From Chitinophaga sp. H8 (lineage in GTDB: Bacteria > Bacteroidota > Bacteroidia > Chitinophagales > Chitinophagaceae): a stretch of DNA of 64,000 nucleotides. The notes under the pieces were generated by a model. It ran no database searches and was not told the origin of the DNA. It was given only the letters and a program-made list of their open reading frames with translations. Below are positions 49,906 to 59,115 of this stretch, one piece after another. Location of the stretch: positions 124,001 to 188,000 of the forward strand of contig NZ_JBEXAC010000003.1 in assembly GCF_040567655.1 (NCBI RefSeq). Direction: 5' to 3'. Each line of letters starts with the position of its first letter. Within the stretch, counting starts at the first letter, position 1. The position numbers and the translations under genes are program-made.

Positions 49906-50954
49906 GGCGTTTTATTGTTTTTTGTTGTGTTTACAGATTTTTTTTCTGGCTTATACACTGCTTTAGGTTGTCTTTGCGGTTGGACCGGTTCTTTCTTAGC
50001 CGCTTTCGCTTTGGCTGGTGCCGGTTTTGCTGCATGTTTGGCCGGAGGATGTTCCGGTTCTTTTACTTCCTTTTTTTCTGGCACAACAGCATCCATTACC
50101 GGAGGTTCATCAGCATCTGTCAGCTTTAAGCTGTCTGGCTGTCTGATATCCGGTTGTATGGGAGCTTTACCATCTTTGCGTGTGCAAACCACTTCATTTT
50201 CGTACGCCACATTGATGCGCGTATAGTTATTCCATCCTACCTTATTTAAACCTTCTTTATAAAAAGCCAGTAGTTTGGTAAATTTCTTTTCTACATCGGT
50301 ACCTTCTCCAAATGTGATGATGTGATCTCCAAGTTTGGGAATAAACTCCATTTTCCGGTCGCCGGTAATCATTATCTGCTCCACCTGTGCCATCCAGAAA
50401 TCATTTGTCAGGATATATCTGCCCATATCTATAATCTGTGCAGATAACAGGCTATCTGATTTTTGCAGTTTACCACCATCTGTTGGGAATCCGGTAAATA
50501 CAGGGACCCTGGCAGCATAGCGGGGTGAAACAGGTATGCGGTCTGCCGTTTCATCCAGATAAAAGCTATTTCCACTAAAGGTAAATACGCGTGCTACCGG
50601 CTCCCTTTGTACTACTTTGATATTTAGCTTTTGCTGATTGTCAAAGAATATTTCAGCATGTTTTACCCATGGATCACGTTCCACGATCTTTTCCAGATTG
50701 GAAATATTGATTTCGCCAATCGGCATCCCCACAGGGTTCACACTCCGGTCTTTTGCTACCAGTGATTTGATATCTTTTTCTTCAATGAAATAGTTATCGT
50801 CACTTCCGGTAATTTTTACAACAATGCCGCTGCACCTGCTGGCATCTTTATCCTGGACAGCTGCTACCAACAGTACTGCAAAGCCTGCCAGTACTGCCAT
50901 CCAGAGGATGGAAGTGCCTATGCGCCTGAGTACTATTTTAGTTTTGTCCTGCAT
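49902..50954 (-). CDS. ftsQ: Cell division protein FtsQ/DivIB type
   Basis: FtsQ is a bitopic inner-membrane divisome protein with a periplasmic POTRA domain that links early and late division proteins. The 350-residue protein has a membrane helix at about 13-32, a POTRA-like domain at about 45-115 and the FtsQ beta domain to about residue 255. The last 90 residues are a Lys/Pro/Ala-rich tail (PPAKHAAKPAPAKAKAAKKE and following) that has no counterpart in E. coli FtsQ. It overlaps ftsA by 4 bp and follows murC after 29 bp. Confidence 0.88.
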   Translation of the reverse strand: MQDKTKIVLRRIGTSILWMAVLAGFAVLLVAAVQDKDASRCSGIVVKITGSDDNYFIEEKDIKSLVAKDRSVNPVGMPIGEINISNLEKIVERDPWVKHAEIFFDNQQKLNIKVVQREPVARVFTFSGNSFYLDETADRIPVSPRYAARVPVFTGFPTDGGKLQKSDSLLSAQIIDMGRYILTNDFWMAQVEQIMITGDRKMEFIPKLGDHIITFGEGTDVEKKFTKLLAFYKEGLNKVGWNNYTRINVAYENEVVCTRKDGKAPIQPDIRQPDSLKLTDADEPPVMDAVVPEKKEVKEPEHPPAKHAAKPAPAKAKAAKKEPVQPQRQPKAVYKPEKKSVNTTKNNKTP

Positions 50955-50983
50955 CGGATTTATCTGATTAAATTAAATTGTTA

Positions 50984-52357
50984 CTAACTTGATTTATTAT
51001 CCTTGTCTGTTAATATCGTTTTTATCGGTGCTTTTAACTGATCAATATCACCCGCCCCCGCAGTGATCAGTAGTGCAGCCGGATTGTTTTCTATCCAGCT
51101 CAATGCTGCTTCTTTTGACAAGAGTTGTACTTGTGCTTTTGTTATTTTATCAGCAATGATTTTACTGGTTACGCCTTCTATTGGCAATTCACGTGCCGGG
51201 TATATCGGAAGCAGTATTACTTCATCTGCCAATGATAAACTCTCTGCAAAACCATTTGCAAAATCCCGGGTACGGCTAAAGAGGTGAGGCTGGAATAGCA
51301 CCACACATTTTTTACCTGGAAATAATGCCCGTGCACTACTGATAAGCGCTTTCAGCTCTTCCGGATGATGTGCATAATCATCAATGTATATCTGGTTGTC
51401 TGCTTTTACTACATATTCAAACCTACGTTTGATACCCTTGAAATCAGCTACTGCTTCTTTTATTTTAGCGGAACTGATCCCCAACAGATGTGCTACTGCT
51501 ATTGCCGCCACTGCATTTTCCACATTATGCATACCGCCAATATACAGGCGGACATTGTCGATCAGCCAGTCCTGCTGCACTACATCAAACTCGTAACCAC
51601 CTTTATCCATGCGTATGTTAGTGGCATAAATATCAGCTGCATCATTTTGTAAACTATACAGCAGTTTGTTGGGTGCTTTTAACTCACTGTTTTTATGTAA
51701 TCCGAATCTGGCTATTAAAGTGCCATTGGGCTTGATATTACTGGTATATTGGATGAACGCTTCTTCCAGTGATGCAGCAGTACCATATATATCCAGGTGA
51801 TCAGCATCCATGGCCGTGAGCACGGCAATATCCGGACTCAGTTTTAAAAACGACCGGTCGTACTCATCCGCTTCAATTACTGCCACCTGTTTGTCGCTAC
51901 TCCAGAAATTCTTTTCATAGTTTACACTGATGCCTCCCAGGAATGCATTACATCCGTATCCACTATGGCGGAGAATGTGTGCTATCATAGTGGATATAGT
52001 AGTTTTTCCATGTGTACCTGCCACGGTGATCGCAAACAGGGAACGTGTAATTTCCTGCAGTACATCACTGCGTTTTACCACTTCGTAGCCATTATTCCTG
52101 TACCAGGTAAGTTCTTCGTGATCTGCAGGTATGGCCGGTGTATATACTACCAGGTTTACCTCCTTATCAATGGCACTAATATCGTCTGTATAATGAATTT
52201 GCATACCCTCTGCCTCCAGCTGTTTGGTAAGCGCCGTTGAGGTACGATCATAACCGCTTACCTGCACTCCCTTTTCATTGAAGAAGCGTGCAATAGCGCT
52301 CATCCCGATGCCACCGATGCCTACAAAATAAATCCTATGTATGTTATTCAAATCCAT
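50984..52357 (-). CDS. murC: UDP-N-acetylmuramate--L-alanine ligase
   Basis: MurC adds the first amino acid, L-Ala, to UDP-MurNAc in the cytoplasm. The 457-residue Mur ligase has the Rossmann-like N-terminus YFVGIGGIGMSAIARFF, the ATP-binding loop GTHGKTT (114-120), EADEYDRSFLKL in the central domain and YAHHPEEL (about 328-335). Length and motifs are normal. In the dcw order it lies between murG and ftsQ. Confidence 0.96.
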   Translation of the reverse strand: MDLNNIHRIYFVGIGGIGMSAIARFFNEKGVQVSGYDRTSTALTKQLEAEGMQIHYTDDISAIDKEVNLVVYTPAIPADHEELTWYRNNGYEVVKRSDVLQEITRSLFAITVAGTHGKTTISTMIAHILRHSGYGCNAFLGGISVNYEKNFWSSDKQVAVIEADEYDRSFLKLSPDIAVLTAMDADHLDIYGTAASLEEAFIQYTSNIKPNGTLIARFGLHKNSELKAPNKLLYSLQNDAADIYATNIRMDKGGYEFDVVQQDWLIDNVRLYIGGMHNVENAVAAIAVAHLLGISSAKIKEAVADFKGIKRRFEYVVKADNQIYIDDYAHHPEELKALISSARALFPGKKCVVLFQPHLFSRTRDFANGFAESLSLADEVILLPIYPARELPIEGVTSKIIADKITKAQVQLLSKEAALSWIENNPAALLITAGAGDIDQLKAPIKTILTDKDNKSS

Positions 52358-52423
52358 TTATACAATTCCTGATAATCTGTTATTTAATACAACTACTGTT
52401 TACGCTTTCTACTAATGTCACCA

Positions 52424-53515
52424 TCAGATAATCTTCAGCACTTCTTTAGCGATGACCATGTCTGCATTGGCATTACCCAGTGTACCAATATTTTGTTCCA
52501 GTTGTTCCATGAGCGCTTTATTCTGTACGAGACTGAACAAAGTAGTGCCCAGTTGGGTGCCTGTTTCATGGTCTTTTATGATGAGCGCCGCCTTTTTGTT
52601 CACTAAGCTCATTGCGTTGGATGTTTGATGATCCTCTGCTGCAAAAGGATAAGGAACAAATATGACTGGCTTTTTCACCACACATAATTCCGCAATAGCC
52701 AGTGCACCTGCCCTTGATATCACTACATCTGCTGCTTTATAGGCAAAATCCATCAGGTTAATAAAATCGAATACTTTTACCTGAGTAGCATATGGTGCCG
52801 CGGCCGATCTGGCAGTATCATAAAATGGCTTCCCTGTTTGCCATATCAGCTGGATGTTCTTTCCTTCAAAAGTGGGTAGTAAGGGTAGTAAGGCCTCATT
52901 GATGGATTTAGCACCGAGGCTTCCACCTACTACAAACACTGTTTTTTTATCCTTACTAAGGCCAAAATGAGCCAGTGCTTCTTCTTTAGATACAGCAGAT
53001 TGCGTGATACTGTTTCTTACCGGATTACCGGTTTGAATTAATTTATCCGCAGGGAAAAAGACCTCCATATTATCATAAGCCACACATATCTTTTTAGCCT
53101 TTTTGCCTAATAGTTTATTCGTCTTACCTGCAAAGGAGTTTTGCTCCTGGATGAGGGTAGGAATACCTTTACGCTGGGCCTGTTTTAACATGGGGAAGCT
53201 GGCATAACCACCTACACCCACTACTACATCTGGCTGAAAGCGTTGCATGATGCGACGAGCCTGGCCTAAGCTTTTCAGGATTTTAAATGGTAACAGCAGA
53301 TTTTTCAGCATGTTGCTGCGGTTAAACCCTGCTATTTCCAGCCCTTCAATCGGATACCCTGCCTGTGGTACTTTCTCCATTTCCATTTTGCCCAGCGCTC
53401 CCACAAAAAGAATATCTATATCAGGCTCTATTTTTTTCAACGCATTGGCAATAGCAATGGCCGGGAAGATATGTCCTCCTGTACCGCCACCTGCTATAAT
53501 TACTTTGCGTTGCAT
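52424..53515 (-). CDS. murG: UDP-GlcNAc--lipid I N-acetylglucosaminyltransferase
   Basis: MurG converts lipid I into lipid II at the inner face of the membrane. The 363-residue protein has the N-terminal glycine loop GGGTGGH (9-15), a second glycine-rich region VGVGGYAS in the middle of the N-domain, and the C-terminal UDP-GlcNAc-binding segment VISRAGALAIAEL (about 259-271), followed by PYPFAAEDHQTSNA. The length is normal. It follows ftsW after 71 bp. Confidence 0.96.
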   Translation of the reverse strand: MQRKVIIAGGGTGGHIFPAIAIANALKKIEPDIDILFVGALGKMEMEKVPQAGYPIEGLEIAGFNRSNMLKNLLLPFKILKSLGQARRIMQRFQPDVVVGVGGYASFPMLKQAQRKGIPTLIQEQNSFAGKTNKLLGKKAKKICVAYDNMEVFFPADKLIQTGNPVRNSITQSAVSKEEALAHFGLSKDKKTVFVVGGSLGAKSINEALLPLLPTFEGKNIQLIWQTGKPFYDTARSAAAPYATQVKVFDFINLMDFAYKAADVVISRAGALAIAELCVVKKPVIFVPYPFAAEDHQTSNAMSLVNKKAALIIKDHETGTQLGTTLFSLVQNKALMEQLEQNIGTLGNANADMVIAKEVLKII

Positions 53516-53586
53516 ATATTCTTTTTATTTATAGCCCATCAGGACTGTTTTATTACAATTCATTTCTCTCAGCTTCCAGCTGCACG

Positions 53587-54783
53587 TTATGCCACCTGTG
53601 CGTTGGCATTTTCACCTACTACTTTGGCTATCCTTTCCTGTTCTGCTTTTTTGACCTCCATTTCATCCACACTGCGTGATATACTTAGTATGATACCAAT
53701 AGCCAGGCTGGTAAACAGTACAGAAGACCCCCCCATACTTACCAGCGGAAGGGTAACTCCCGTTACCGGAAACAGGTGCACATTTACGGCCATATTAGTC
53801 AACGCCTGTATTACCAGGGTTACACTTAGTCCTAATGCCAGGAATGCACCAAAGGCATAAGGGCAGTTTTTGTATATTCTGATACTGCGTAGCAGTAATA
53901 TCATATATGCTGCCAATATTAAGAAGGCACCAAACATGCCATATTCTTCAATAATGATGGCGTAGATAAAATCTGAATAGGGGTGTGGTAAAAAATTGCG
54001 TTGCTCACTATTACCCGGTCCTTTCCCAAATAATCCACCACCTGCTATGGCGATATTGGCCTGTTGTACCTGATACGGTGCTTCAGCATGATCATCGGCC
54101 ATAAAGCTTTCAATCCTTTTCTCCCATGTTTCCGTACGCATTTTTTCCCCGGTGAGTTTTGCAACGAGGAATAGTAATACTACAAGTCCAATACCCAGTG
54201 CCATCATAGACAGCAGAAACTTCACCGGCACTCTTCCTATAAAGCACAACAGCATACAGCTGGCGCCCAGCAGCAGTGCGGTAGACATGTTAGCCGGCAT
54301 GATAAGCACACATATGATACCTACAGGGATAATAATGGGTAAGAACCCTTTCCTGAAATCCTGTATTACGTGCTGACGTTTGGAAAGTTGTCTGCTTACA
54401 TACATGAATATGGCCAGTTTGGCAATATCTGATGTCTGGAAGGTCAGATTAATAACGGGCAGCCGTATCCAGCGGCTGGCATCATTAATATTAGACCCAA
54501 ATGCCAAAGTATAGATCAGTAGAGGAATAGATATAATGAATCCTATTTGTGCCACACGGGAGTAGATCGTATAGTTTACCCGGTGTGCAAAATAGATGAT
54601 CAGTATGCCCAATGCCAGTACTGTCAGTTGTTTGATAAGGTAATACTCGGTACGGCCTCCCTGTGTGCGATAAGCCAACGATCCAGTAGAACTGTATACA
54701 GCCAACAAGCTTACCAGCGACAGGAATATCACTATCGTCCAAATCACTTTGTCACCTTTAGTCCTATGTAGTAAACCTTCCAT
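53587..54783 (-). CDS. ftsW: Lipid II polymerase FtsW (SEDS family)
   Basis: FtsW is the septal peptidoglycan glycosyltransferase that works with FtsI. The 398-residue protein has about ten membrane helices. The SEDS features are present: GNSEQRNFLPHPYSDFIYAI and IEEYGMFGAFLILAAY in the fourth periplasmic loop, and TGVTLPLVSMGGSSVLFT near the C-terminus. The N-terminal TKGDKVIWTIVIFLSLVSL matches the family. Its position beside murG and murD supports FtsW rather than RodA. Confidence 0.93.
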   Translation of the reverse strand: MEGLLHRTKGDKVIWTIVIFLSLVSLLAVYSSTGSLAYRTQGGRTEYYLIKQLTVLALGILIIYFAHRVNYTIYSRVAQIGFIISIPLLIYTLAFGSNINDASRWIRLPVINLTFQTSDIAKLAIFMYVSRQLSKRQHVIQDFRKGFLPIIIPVGIICVLIMPANMSTALLLGASCMLLCFIGRVPVKFLLSMMALGIGLVVLLFLVAKLTGEKMRTETWEKRIESFMADDHAEAPYQVQQANIAIAGGGLFGKGPGNSEQRNFLPHPYSDFIYAIIIEEYGMFGAFLILAAYMILLLRSIRIYKNCPYAFGAFLALGLSVTLVIQALTNMAVNVHLFPVTGVTLPLVSMGGSSVLFTSLAIGIILSISRSVDEMEVKKAEQERIAKVVGENANAQVA

Positions 54784-54871
54784 TTTTCAGTTAAGTGTAT
54801 TTAGTTACGAATGCTGTTGGTTTATGGATCATTCCGGAAAAAATAAACCTGCATCCGGTTTTTCTATAGCA

Positions 54872-56272
54872 CTATAATTCTTTTACTGTTTCTTTAAACT
54901 GACGTCCTCTGTCTTCATAATTCTTGAATAAATCGAAGCTGGCACATGCAGGCGACAACAGCACCACATCCCCTTTTGTAGCCAGCTGGAATGCTGCCTG
55001 TACTGCTTCCTCCATACTACCAGTATTTACCATAGCTGGAGTATCTTTTGACAATGCTTCCTGTATAGGGCTATTGTCTACACCCAGGCATACAATTGCT
55101 TTTACCTTTTCTTTTACCAGTTCACGGATAGCACCATAGTCATTACCTTTATCCACTCCACCCATAATCAGTACTACTGGTCTTTCCATACTTTCCAATG
55201 CAAACCATACGGAGTTTACATTAGTAGCTTTGCTATCATTGATAAAGTCTACTCCACGCACGGTAGCAACGTACTCCATGCGATGTTCGAGGCTTTTAAA
55301 TGAAGCAAGACTCTCCCTTATTTTTTCTTTCCGTATGTCCATCGTTCTGCCCGCTATCCCTGCTGCCATTGAGTTATATAAGTTATGTTTGCCTTTTAAC
55401 GCGAGGTCGTAAATAGACATGATAACCGGTTCCTCATTGACCTGGATATTTACCTGGTCATTTGCTATAAATCCGCCTGCTTTCAGTGGTTCCATGATGG
55501 TAAAAGGTATTGTTGTTGAAAAAATGGGTTGCTGTTCCAAATGCTTCATTATTTCAGGATCATCTTTACAATAGATAAAGTAGTCTTCCGCAGTTTGATT
55601 CATGGCAATCCGGAATTTTGAAGCCACATAGTTTTCCATTTTATATTCATAACGGTCCAGGTGATCTGGTGTGATGTTTAATAAAATGGCCACATTGGGT
55701 TTAAATTCTTTTATGTCATCCAGCTGGAAGCTGCTTATCTCAATAACGTAGTAATCTGCCGGTGCAGTGGCTACCTGCTTTGCGTAGCTCACCCCAATAT
55801 TGCCTACCATGGCCACATTTAATCCTGCGGTTTTAAATATGTGATAGGTAAGTGCTGTTGTGGTGCTTTTTCCATTGCTTCCGGTAATGGCAATAATTTT
55901 TTTATCCTTGCTGAAACGGTATGCTAATTCGATTTCGGAAATAACCGGTATTTGTTTTTCCCTTACCTTTTTCATCAATTCCGTTTTTTCAGGAATTCCC
56001 GGGCTTTTCACAATTTCAGCTGCATCTAATACGATATCCCAGGAATGATGCCCTTCTTCAAAAGGGATATTATTGACTGCGAGTTCCTGTTTATAAAGAT
56101 CTTTGATAGCACCCCCATCAGAAACAAATATTTCATATCCCTGCTGTTTGCCCAGCAAAGCTGCACCAATACCGCTTTCTCCTGCACCCAGTATTACCAG
56201 GCGCTTCCCGGAGGCCGGAAGTGATGTAGCAGCAGTCTGATATGTAGTATTGTTATCCAATTCGTTTACCAA
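54872..56272 (-). CDS. murD: UDP-N-acetylmuramoyl-L-alanine--D-glutamate ligase
   Basis: MurD adds D-Glu to UDP-MurNAc-L-Ala in the cytoplasm. The 466-residue protein has the N-terminal ILGAGESGIGAALL (27-40), the ATP-binding loop GSNGKSTT (131-138), the central NITPDHLDRY and the C-terminal SPACASFDLFKNYEDRG. About twenty polar residues precede the conserved start; a shorter N-terminus from a non-ATG codon cannot be excluded. It follows mraY after 37 bp. Confidence 0.95.
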   Translation of the reverse strand: MVNELDNNTTYQTAATSLPASGKRLVILGAGESGIGAALLGKQQGYEIFVSDGGAIKDLYKQELAVNNIPFEEGHHSWDIVLDAAEIVKSPGIPEKTELMKKVREKQIPVISEIELAYRFSKDKKIIAITGSNGKSTTTALTYHIFKTAGLNVAMVGNIGVSYAKQVATAPADYYVIEISSFQLDDIKEFKPNVAILLNITPDHLDRYEYKMENYVASKFRIAMNQTAEDYFIYCKDDPEIMKHLEQQPIFSTTIPFTIMEPLKAGGFIANDQVNIQVNEEPVIMSIYDLALKGKHNLYNSMAAGIAGRTMDIRKEKIRESLASFKSLEHRMEYVATVRGVDFINDSKATNVNSVWFALESMERPVVLIMGGVDKGNDYGAIRELVKEKVKAIVCLGVDNSPIQEALSKDTPAMVNTGSMEEAVQAAFQLATKGDVVLLSPACASFDLFKNYEDRGRQFKETVKEL

Positions 56273-56309
56273 TTTTGTCTATTAATTCTAATCTGTTTTG
56301 TGATTTGCC

Positions 56310-57566
56310 TTACCGCATTTTCAGCGTAGCAATAGAAAATACCACGCATACGATGGTGATGATCCAAAAGCGTACGGCAATCTTACTTTCATGATAGCCC
56401 AGTTTTTGATAATGGTGATGGAGGGGTGACATTAACAATATCCGTCTTCCTTCACCGTATTTCTTTTTTGTGTATTTAAAATATCCTACCTGTAACATTA
56501 CTGATACGAGTTCTACCAGGAATACGCCACAGAAAATAGGAATCAATAATTCTTTACGTACGATGATAGCCAGTGATGCAATGATGCCACCTATTGCAAG
56601 GCTACCGGTATCTCCCATGAATACTTGTGCGGGGTAGGCATTATACCATAGAAAGCCCACACAGGCCCCTACAAAGGCTGCAATAAAAATAGACAGCTCG
56701 CCCAGGTTTGGTATATACATGATGTTCAGGTATTCGGCAAACTGGATGTTACCGGATACGTAAGCGAATATGCCAAGACATACCCCTATAATAGCAGAAA
56801 CACCGGTGGCTAAGCCATCCAGTCCGTCAGTAATATTAGCCCCATTGGATACAGCTGTAATGATGAAGATTACAATCAGTATATAAGGGATGAAGGTGTA
56901 TTTCTCTGCATTGGGTCCCATCCAGGAAATGAGTTTGGAATAGTTGAACTCATGATTCTTTACAAATGGGATGGTAGTGATGGGTGTTTTTACATCCACG
57001 AACCGGTGCCCGTCTTTAGTGACCCTTTCGGAGCTGCTAACTGGCCTTTCATTTGCGCTCAGCTTTTTGGCGCCAATCAATTCGCGCGATATAAGCACGT
57101 TATCGTTGAAATAGAGGGTAGTACCAATAATCAGTCCTAACCCCACCTGCCCCATTATTTTAAATCTGCCAGCCAGTCCTTCCTTATTTTTCTTAAATAC
57201 TTTAATGTAATCATCAATGAACCCAATGATGCCCAGCCAGATGGTAGACAGCAGAATGAGGAGGATATACACGTTTAATACCCGTGCAAAAAGGAGAGTA
57301 GGTATGATAATGGCGGTAAGTATAATCAAACCACCCATGGTAGGAGTGCCTTTTTTGGTGTTTTCACCAGCCAGCCCCAGCTCACGGATCGTTTCGCCTA
57401 TTTGTTTACGTTGAAGATATCTAACTATACGTTTTCCAAGCAATAAAGAAATTACCAATGATAACAATAAAGCCATTGTCACACGGAACGTGATGAATTG
57501 AAACATCCCGCCTCCTGCGATGTTATAGTTTAATGTTTTCAGGTAATCAAAAAAATAATATAACAT
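56310..57566 (-). CDS. mraY: Phospho-N-acetylmuramoyl-pentapeptide transferase
   Basis: MraY transfers phospho-MurNAc-pentapeptide to undecaprenyl phosphate, forming lipid I. The 418-residue membrane protein has about ten helices. The catalytic Asp-rich segment [12 protein letters not shown] and the PLHHHYQ loop near the C-terminus identify it. The cytoplasmic loop with [20 protein letters not shown] (about 185-204) carries an insertion relative to E. coli, as in other Bacteroidota. The frame is open eight codons upstream; ATG 57566 (MLYYFFDYL) is preferred. Confidence 0.95.
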   Translation of the reverse strand: MLYYFFDYLKTLNYNIAGGGMFQFITFRVTMALLLSLVISLLLGKRIVRYLQRKQIGETIRELGLAGENTKKGTPTMGGLIILTAIIIPTLLFARVLNVYILLILLSTIWLGIIGFIDDYIKVFKKNKEGLAGRFKIMGQVGLGLIIGTTLYFNDNVLISRELIGAKKLSANERPVSSSERVTKDGHRFVDVKTPITTIPFVKNHEFNYSKLISWMGPNAEKYTFIPYILIVIFIITAVSNGANITDGLDGLATGVSAIIGVCLGIFAYVSGNIQFAEYLNIMYIPNLGELSIFIAAFVGACVGFLWYNAYPAQVFMGDTGSLAIGGIIASLAIIVRKELLIPIFCGVFLVELVSVMLQVGYFKYTKKKYGEGRRILLMSPLHHHYQKLGYHESKIAVRFWIITIVCVVFSIATLKMR

Positions 57567-57648
57567 ATATAGTTTTAGTCGCCTGTCCATGGCTTTACAT
57601 GGCGCAAGTCAGTTAGTTAGTCTCGGTTAGTCAGTTATTCACTTCACT

Positions 57649-59115
57649 TTACTTTCCCATCATTTCCATCACTTCTTTCAATACCTGTTTATCGTCGAAA
57701 GGATGTTTGATACCATTAATGTCCTGGTATTTTTCATGCCCTTTACCTGCTATCAGGATGATATCTTCCGGATTGGCCAGGCTGCAGGCTGTTTTAATAG
57801 CTTCTTTCCTGTCGGTAATGGATAATGTTTTTTTCTTCAGATGTACCGGAACACCTGCCTCCATTTCGCGGATAATTTCCACAGGATCTTCAGAGCGGGG
57901 ATTATCTGATGTGAAAATCACTTTGTCACTAAGTTCCGTTGCCACATCTGCCATTACCGGGCGTTTGGTTTTATCCCGGTCGCCACCGCATCCTACTACT
58001 GTAATTACCTGCTCATTACCCTTACGCAGATTTTGAATAGTAGACAGTACATTTTTAAGTGCATCTGGAGTATGCGCATAATCCACAATACCAATGATCC
58101 GTTCATGAGCGGAAAGGATATAGTCAAAACGTCCTTCCGCACCTAATGTGTTGCTCAGGGCCTGCAGTACTTTCACCTTATCTTTACCCAACAAAACCCC
58201 TGTACCATATACCGCCAGCAGGTTGTATGCATTAAATTCCCCAATGAGCCGGAAGTGTACTTCTGTTTCGCCAATCAGCATCATGAGTCCGGTAAGGCCG
58301 TTGTCCAGGATTTTTCCTTTGAAATCGGCCAGTGTACGCAGGCTGTAGGTTGCTTTCCTGGCTTTGGTATTCTGCAGCATCACTGCACCCCTCTTATCAT
58401 CCAGATTGGTCAATGCAAAAGCAGTAGCTGGCAGGTTGTCAAAAAACGATTTCTTAACACGGATGTATTCATCAAACGTTTTATGATAATCCAAATGGTC
58501 ATGTGTAATGTTGCTAAAGATCCCTCCGGCGAACTTCAAGCCAGCAATTCTCTGTTGGTGTATGGCATGTGAACTCACCTCCATAAACACATACTCACAT
58601 CCTTCCAGTACCATTTGTGCCAACAGGGCATTAAGATGTATAGCATCCGGGGTGGTATGAGTAGCCGGAATGATATCGTCACCTATCTGGTTCTGTACGG
58701 TGGAGATTAATCCACAGTGATGTCCCAGTTGGGTAAATAACCGGAATAACAGGGTAGCAATCGTTGTTTTACCATTGGTACCGGTAACGCCTATCAGCTG
58801 TAATTGCTGGGAGGGATTTCCGTAGAAATTTCCTGCCATGATACCACATGCAAGTGCGCTGTTATTGACCTGTATATAACAAACATCGGCTGTAAGTTGA
58901 GCGGGTAATACCTCACAGATAACCGCTGCTGCTCCTTGTGCAATGGCTTTATCGATAAACAGGTGTCCATCCGCATGTACGCCTTTTACTGCTATAAAGG
59001 CATCTCCTTTTGTAACAGTTCTGGAATCCATGCAGAGTGCGTGCACAGTAATATCATTATTACCATGAACGGCCTGTATGCTTACATTGTACAATATGTT
59101 CCGCAGCGTATTCAT
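57649..59115 (-). CDS. murE: UDP-MurNAc-tripeptide synthetase, meso-DAP type
   Basis: MurE adds the third amino acid to the peptidoglycan stem peptide. The 488-residue Mur ligase has the ATP loop GTNGKTT (112-118), THDHLDYH (204-211) and, near residue 404, the DNPR motif that marks specificity for meso-diaminopimelate, consistent with the Gram-negative wall. The start codon overlaps the ftsI stop by one base (TAATG), so the two are translationally coupled. Confidence 0.95.
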   Translation of the reverse strand: MNTLRNILYNVSIQAVHGNNDITVHALCMDSRTVTKGDAFIAVKGVHADGHLFIDKAIAQGAAAVICEVLPAQLTADVCYIQVNNSALACGIMAGNFYGNPSQQLQLIGVTGTNGKTTIATLLFRLFTQLGHHCGLISTVQNQIGDDIIPATHTTPDAIHLNALLAQMVLEGCEYVFMEVSSHAIHQQRIAGLKFAGGIFSNITHDHLDYHKTFDEYIRVKKSFFDNLPATAFALTNLDDKRGAVMLQNTKARKATYSLRTLADFKGKILDNGLTGLMMLIGETEVHFRLIGEFNAYNLLAVYGTGVLLGKDKVKVLQALSNTLGAEGRFDYILSAHERIIGIVDYAHTPDALKNVLSTIQNLRKGNEQVITVVGCGGDRDKTKRPVMADVATELSDKVIFTSDNPRSEDPVEIIREMEAGVPVHLKKKTLSITDRKEAIKTACSLANPEDIILIAGKGHEKYQDINGIKHPFDDKQVLKEVMEMMGK

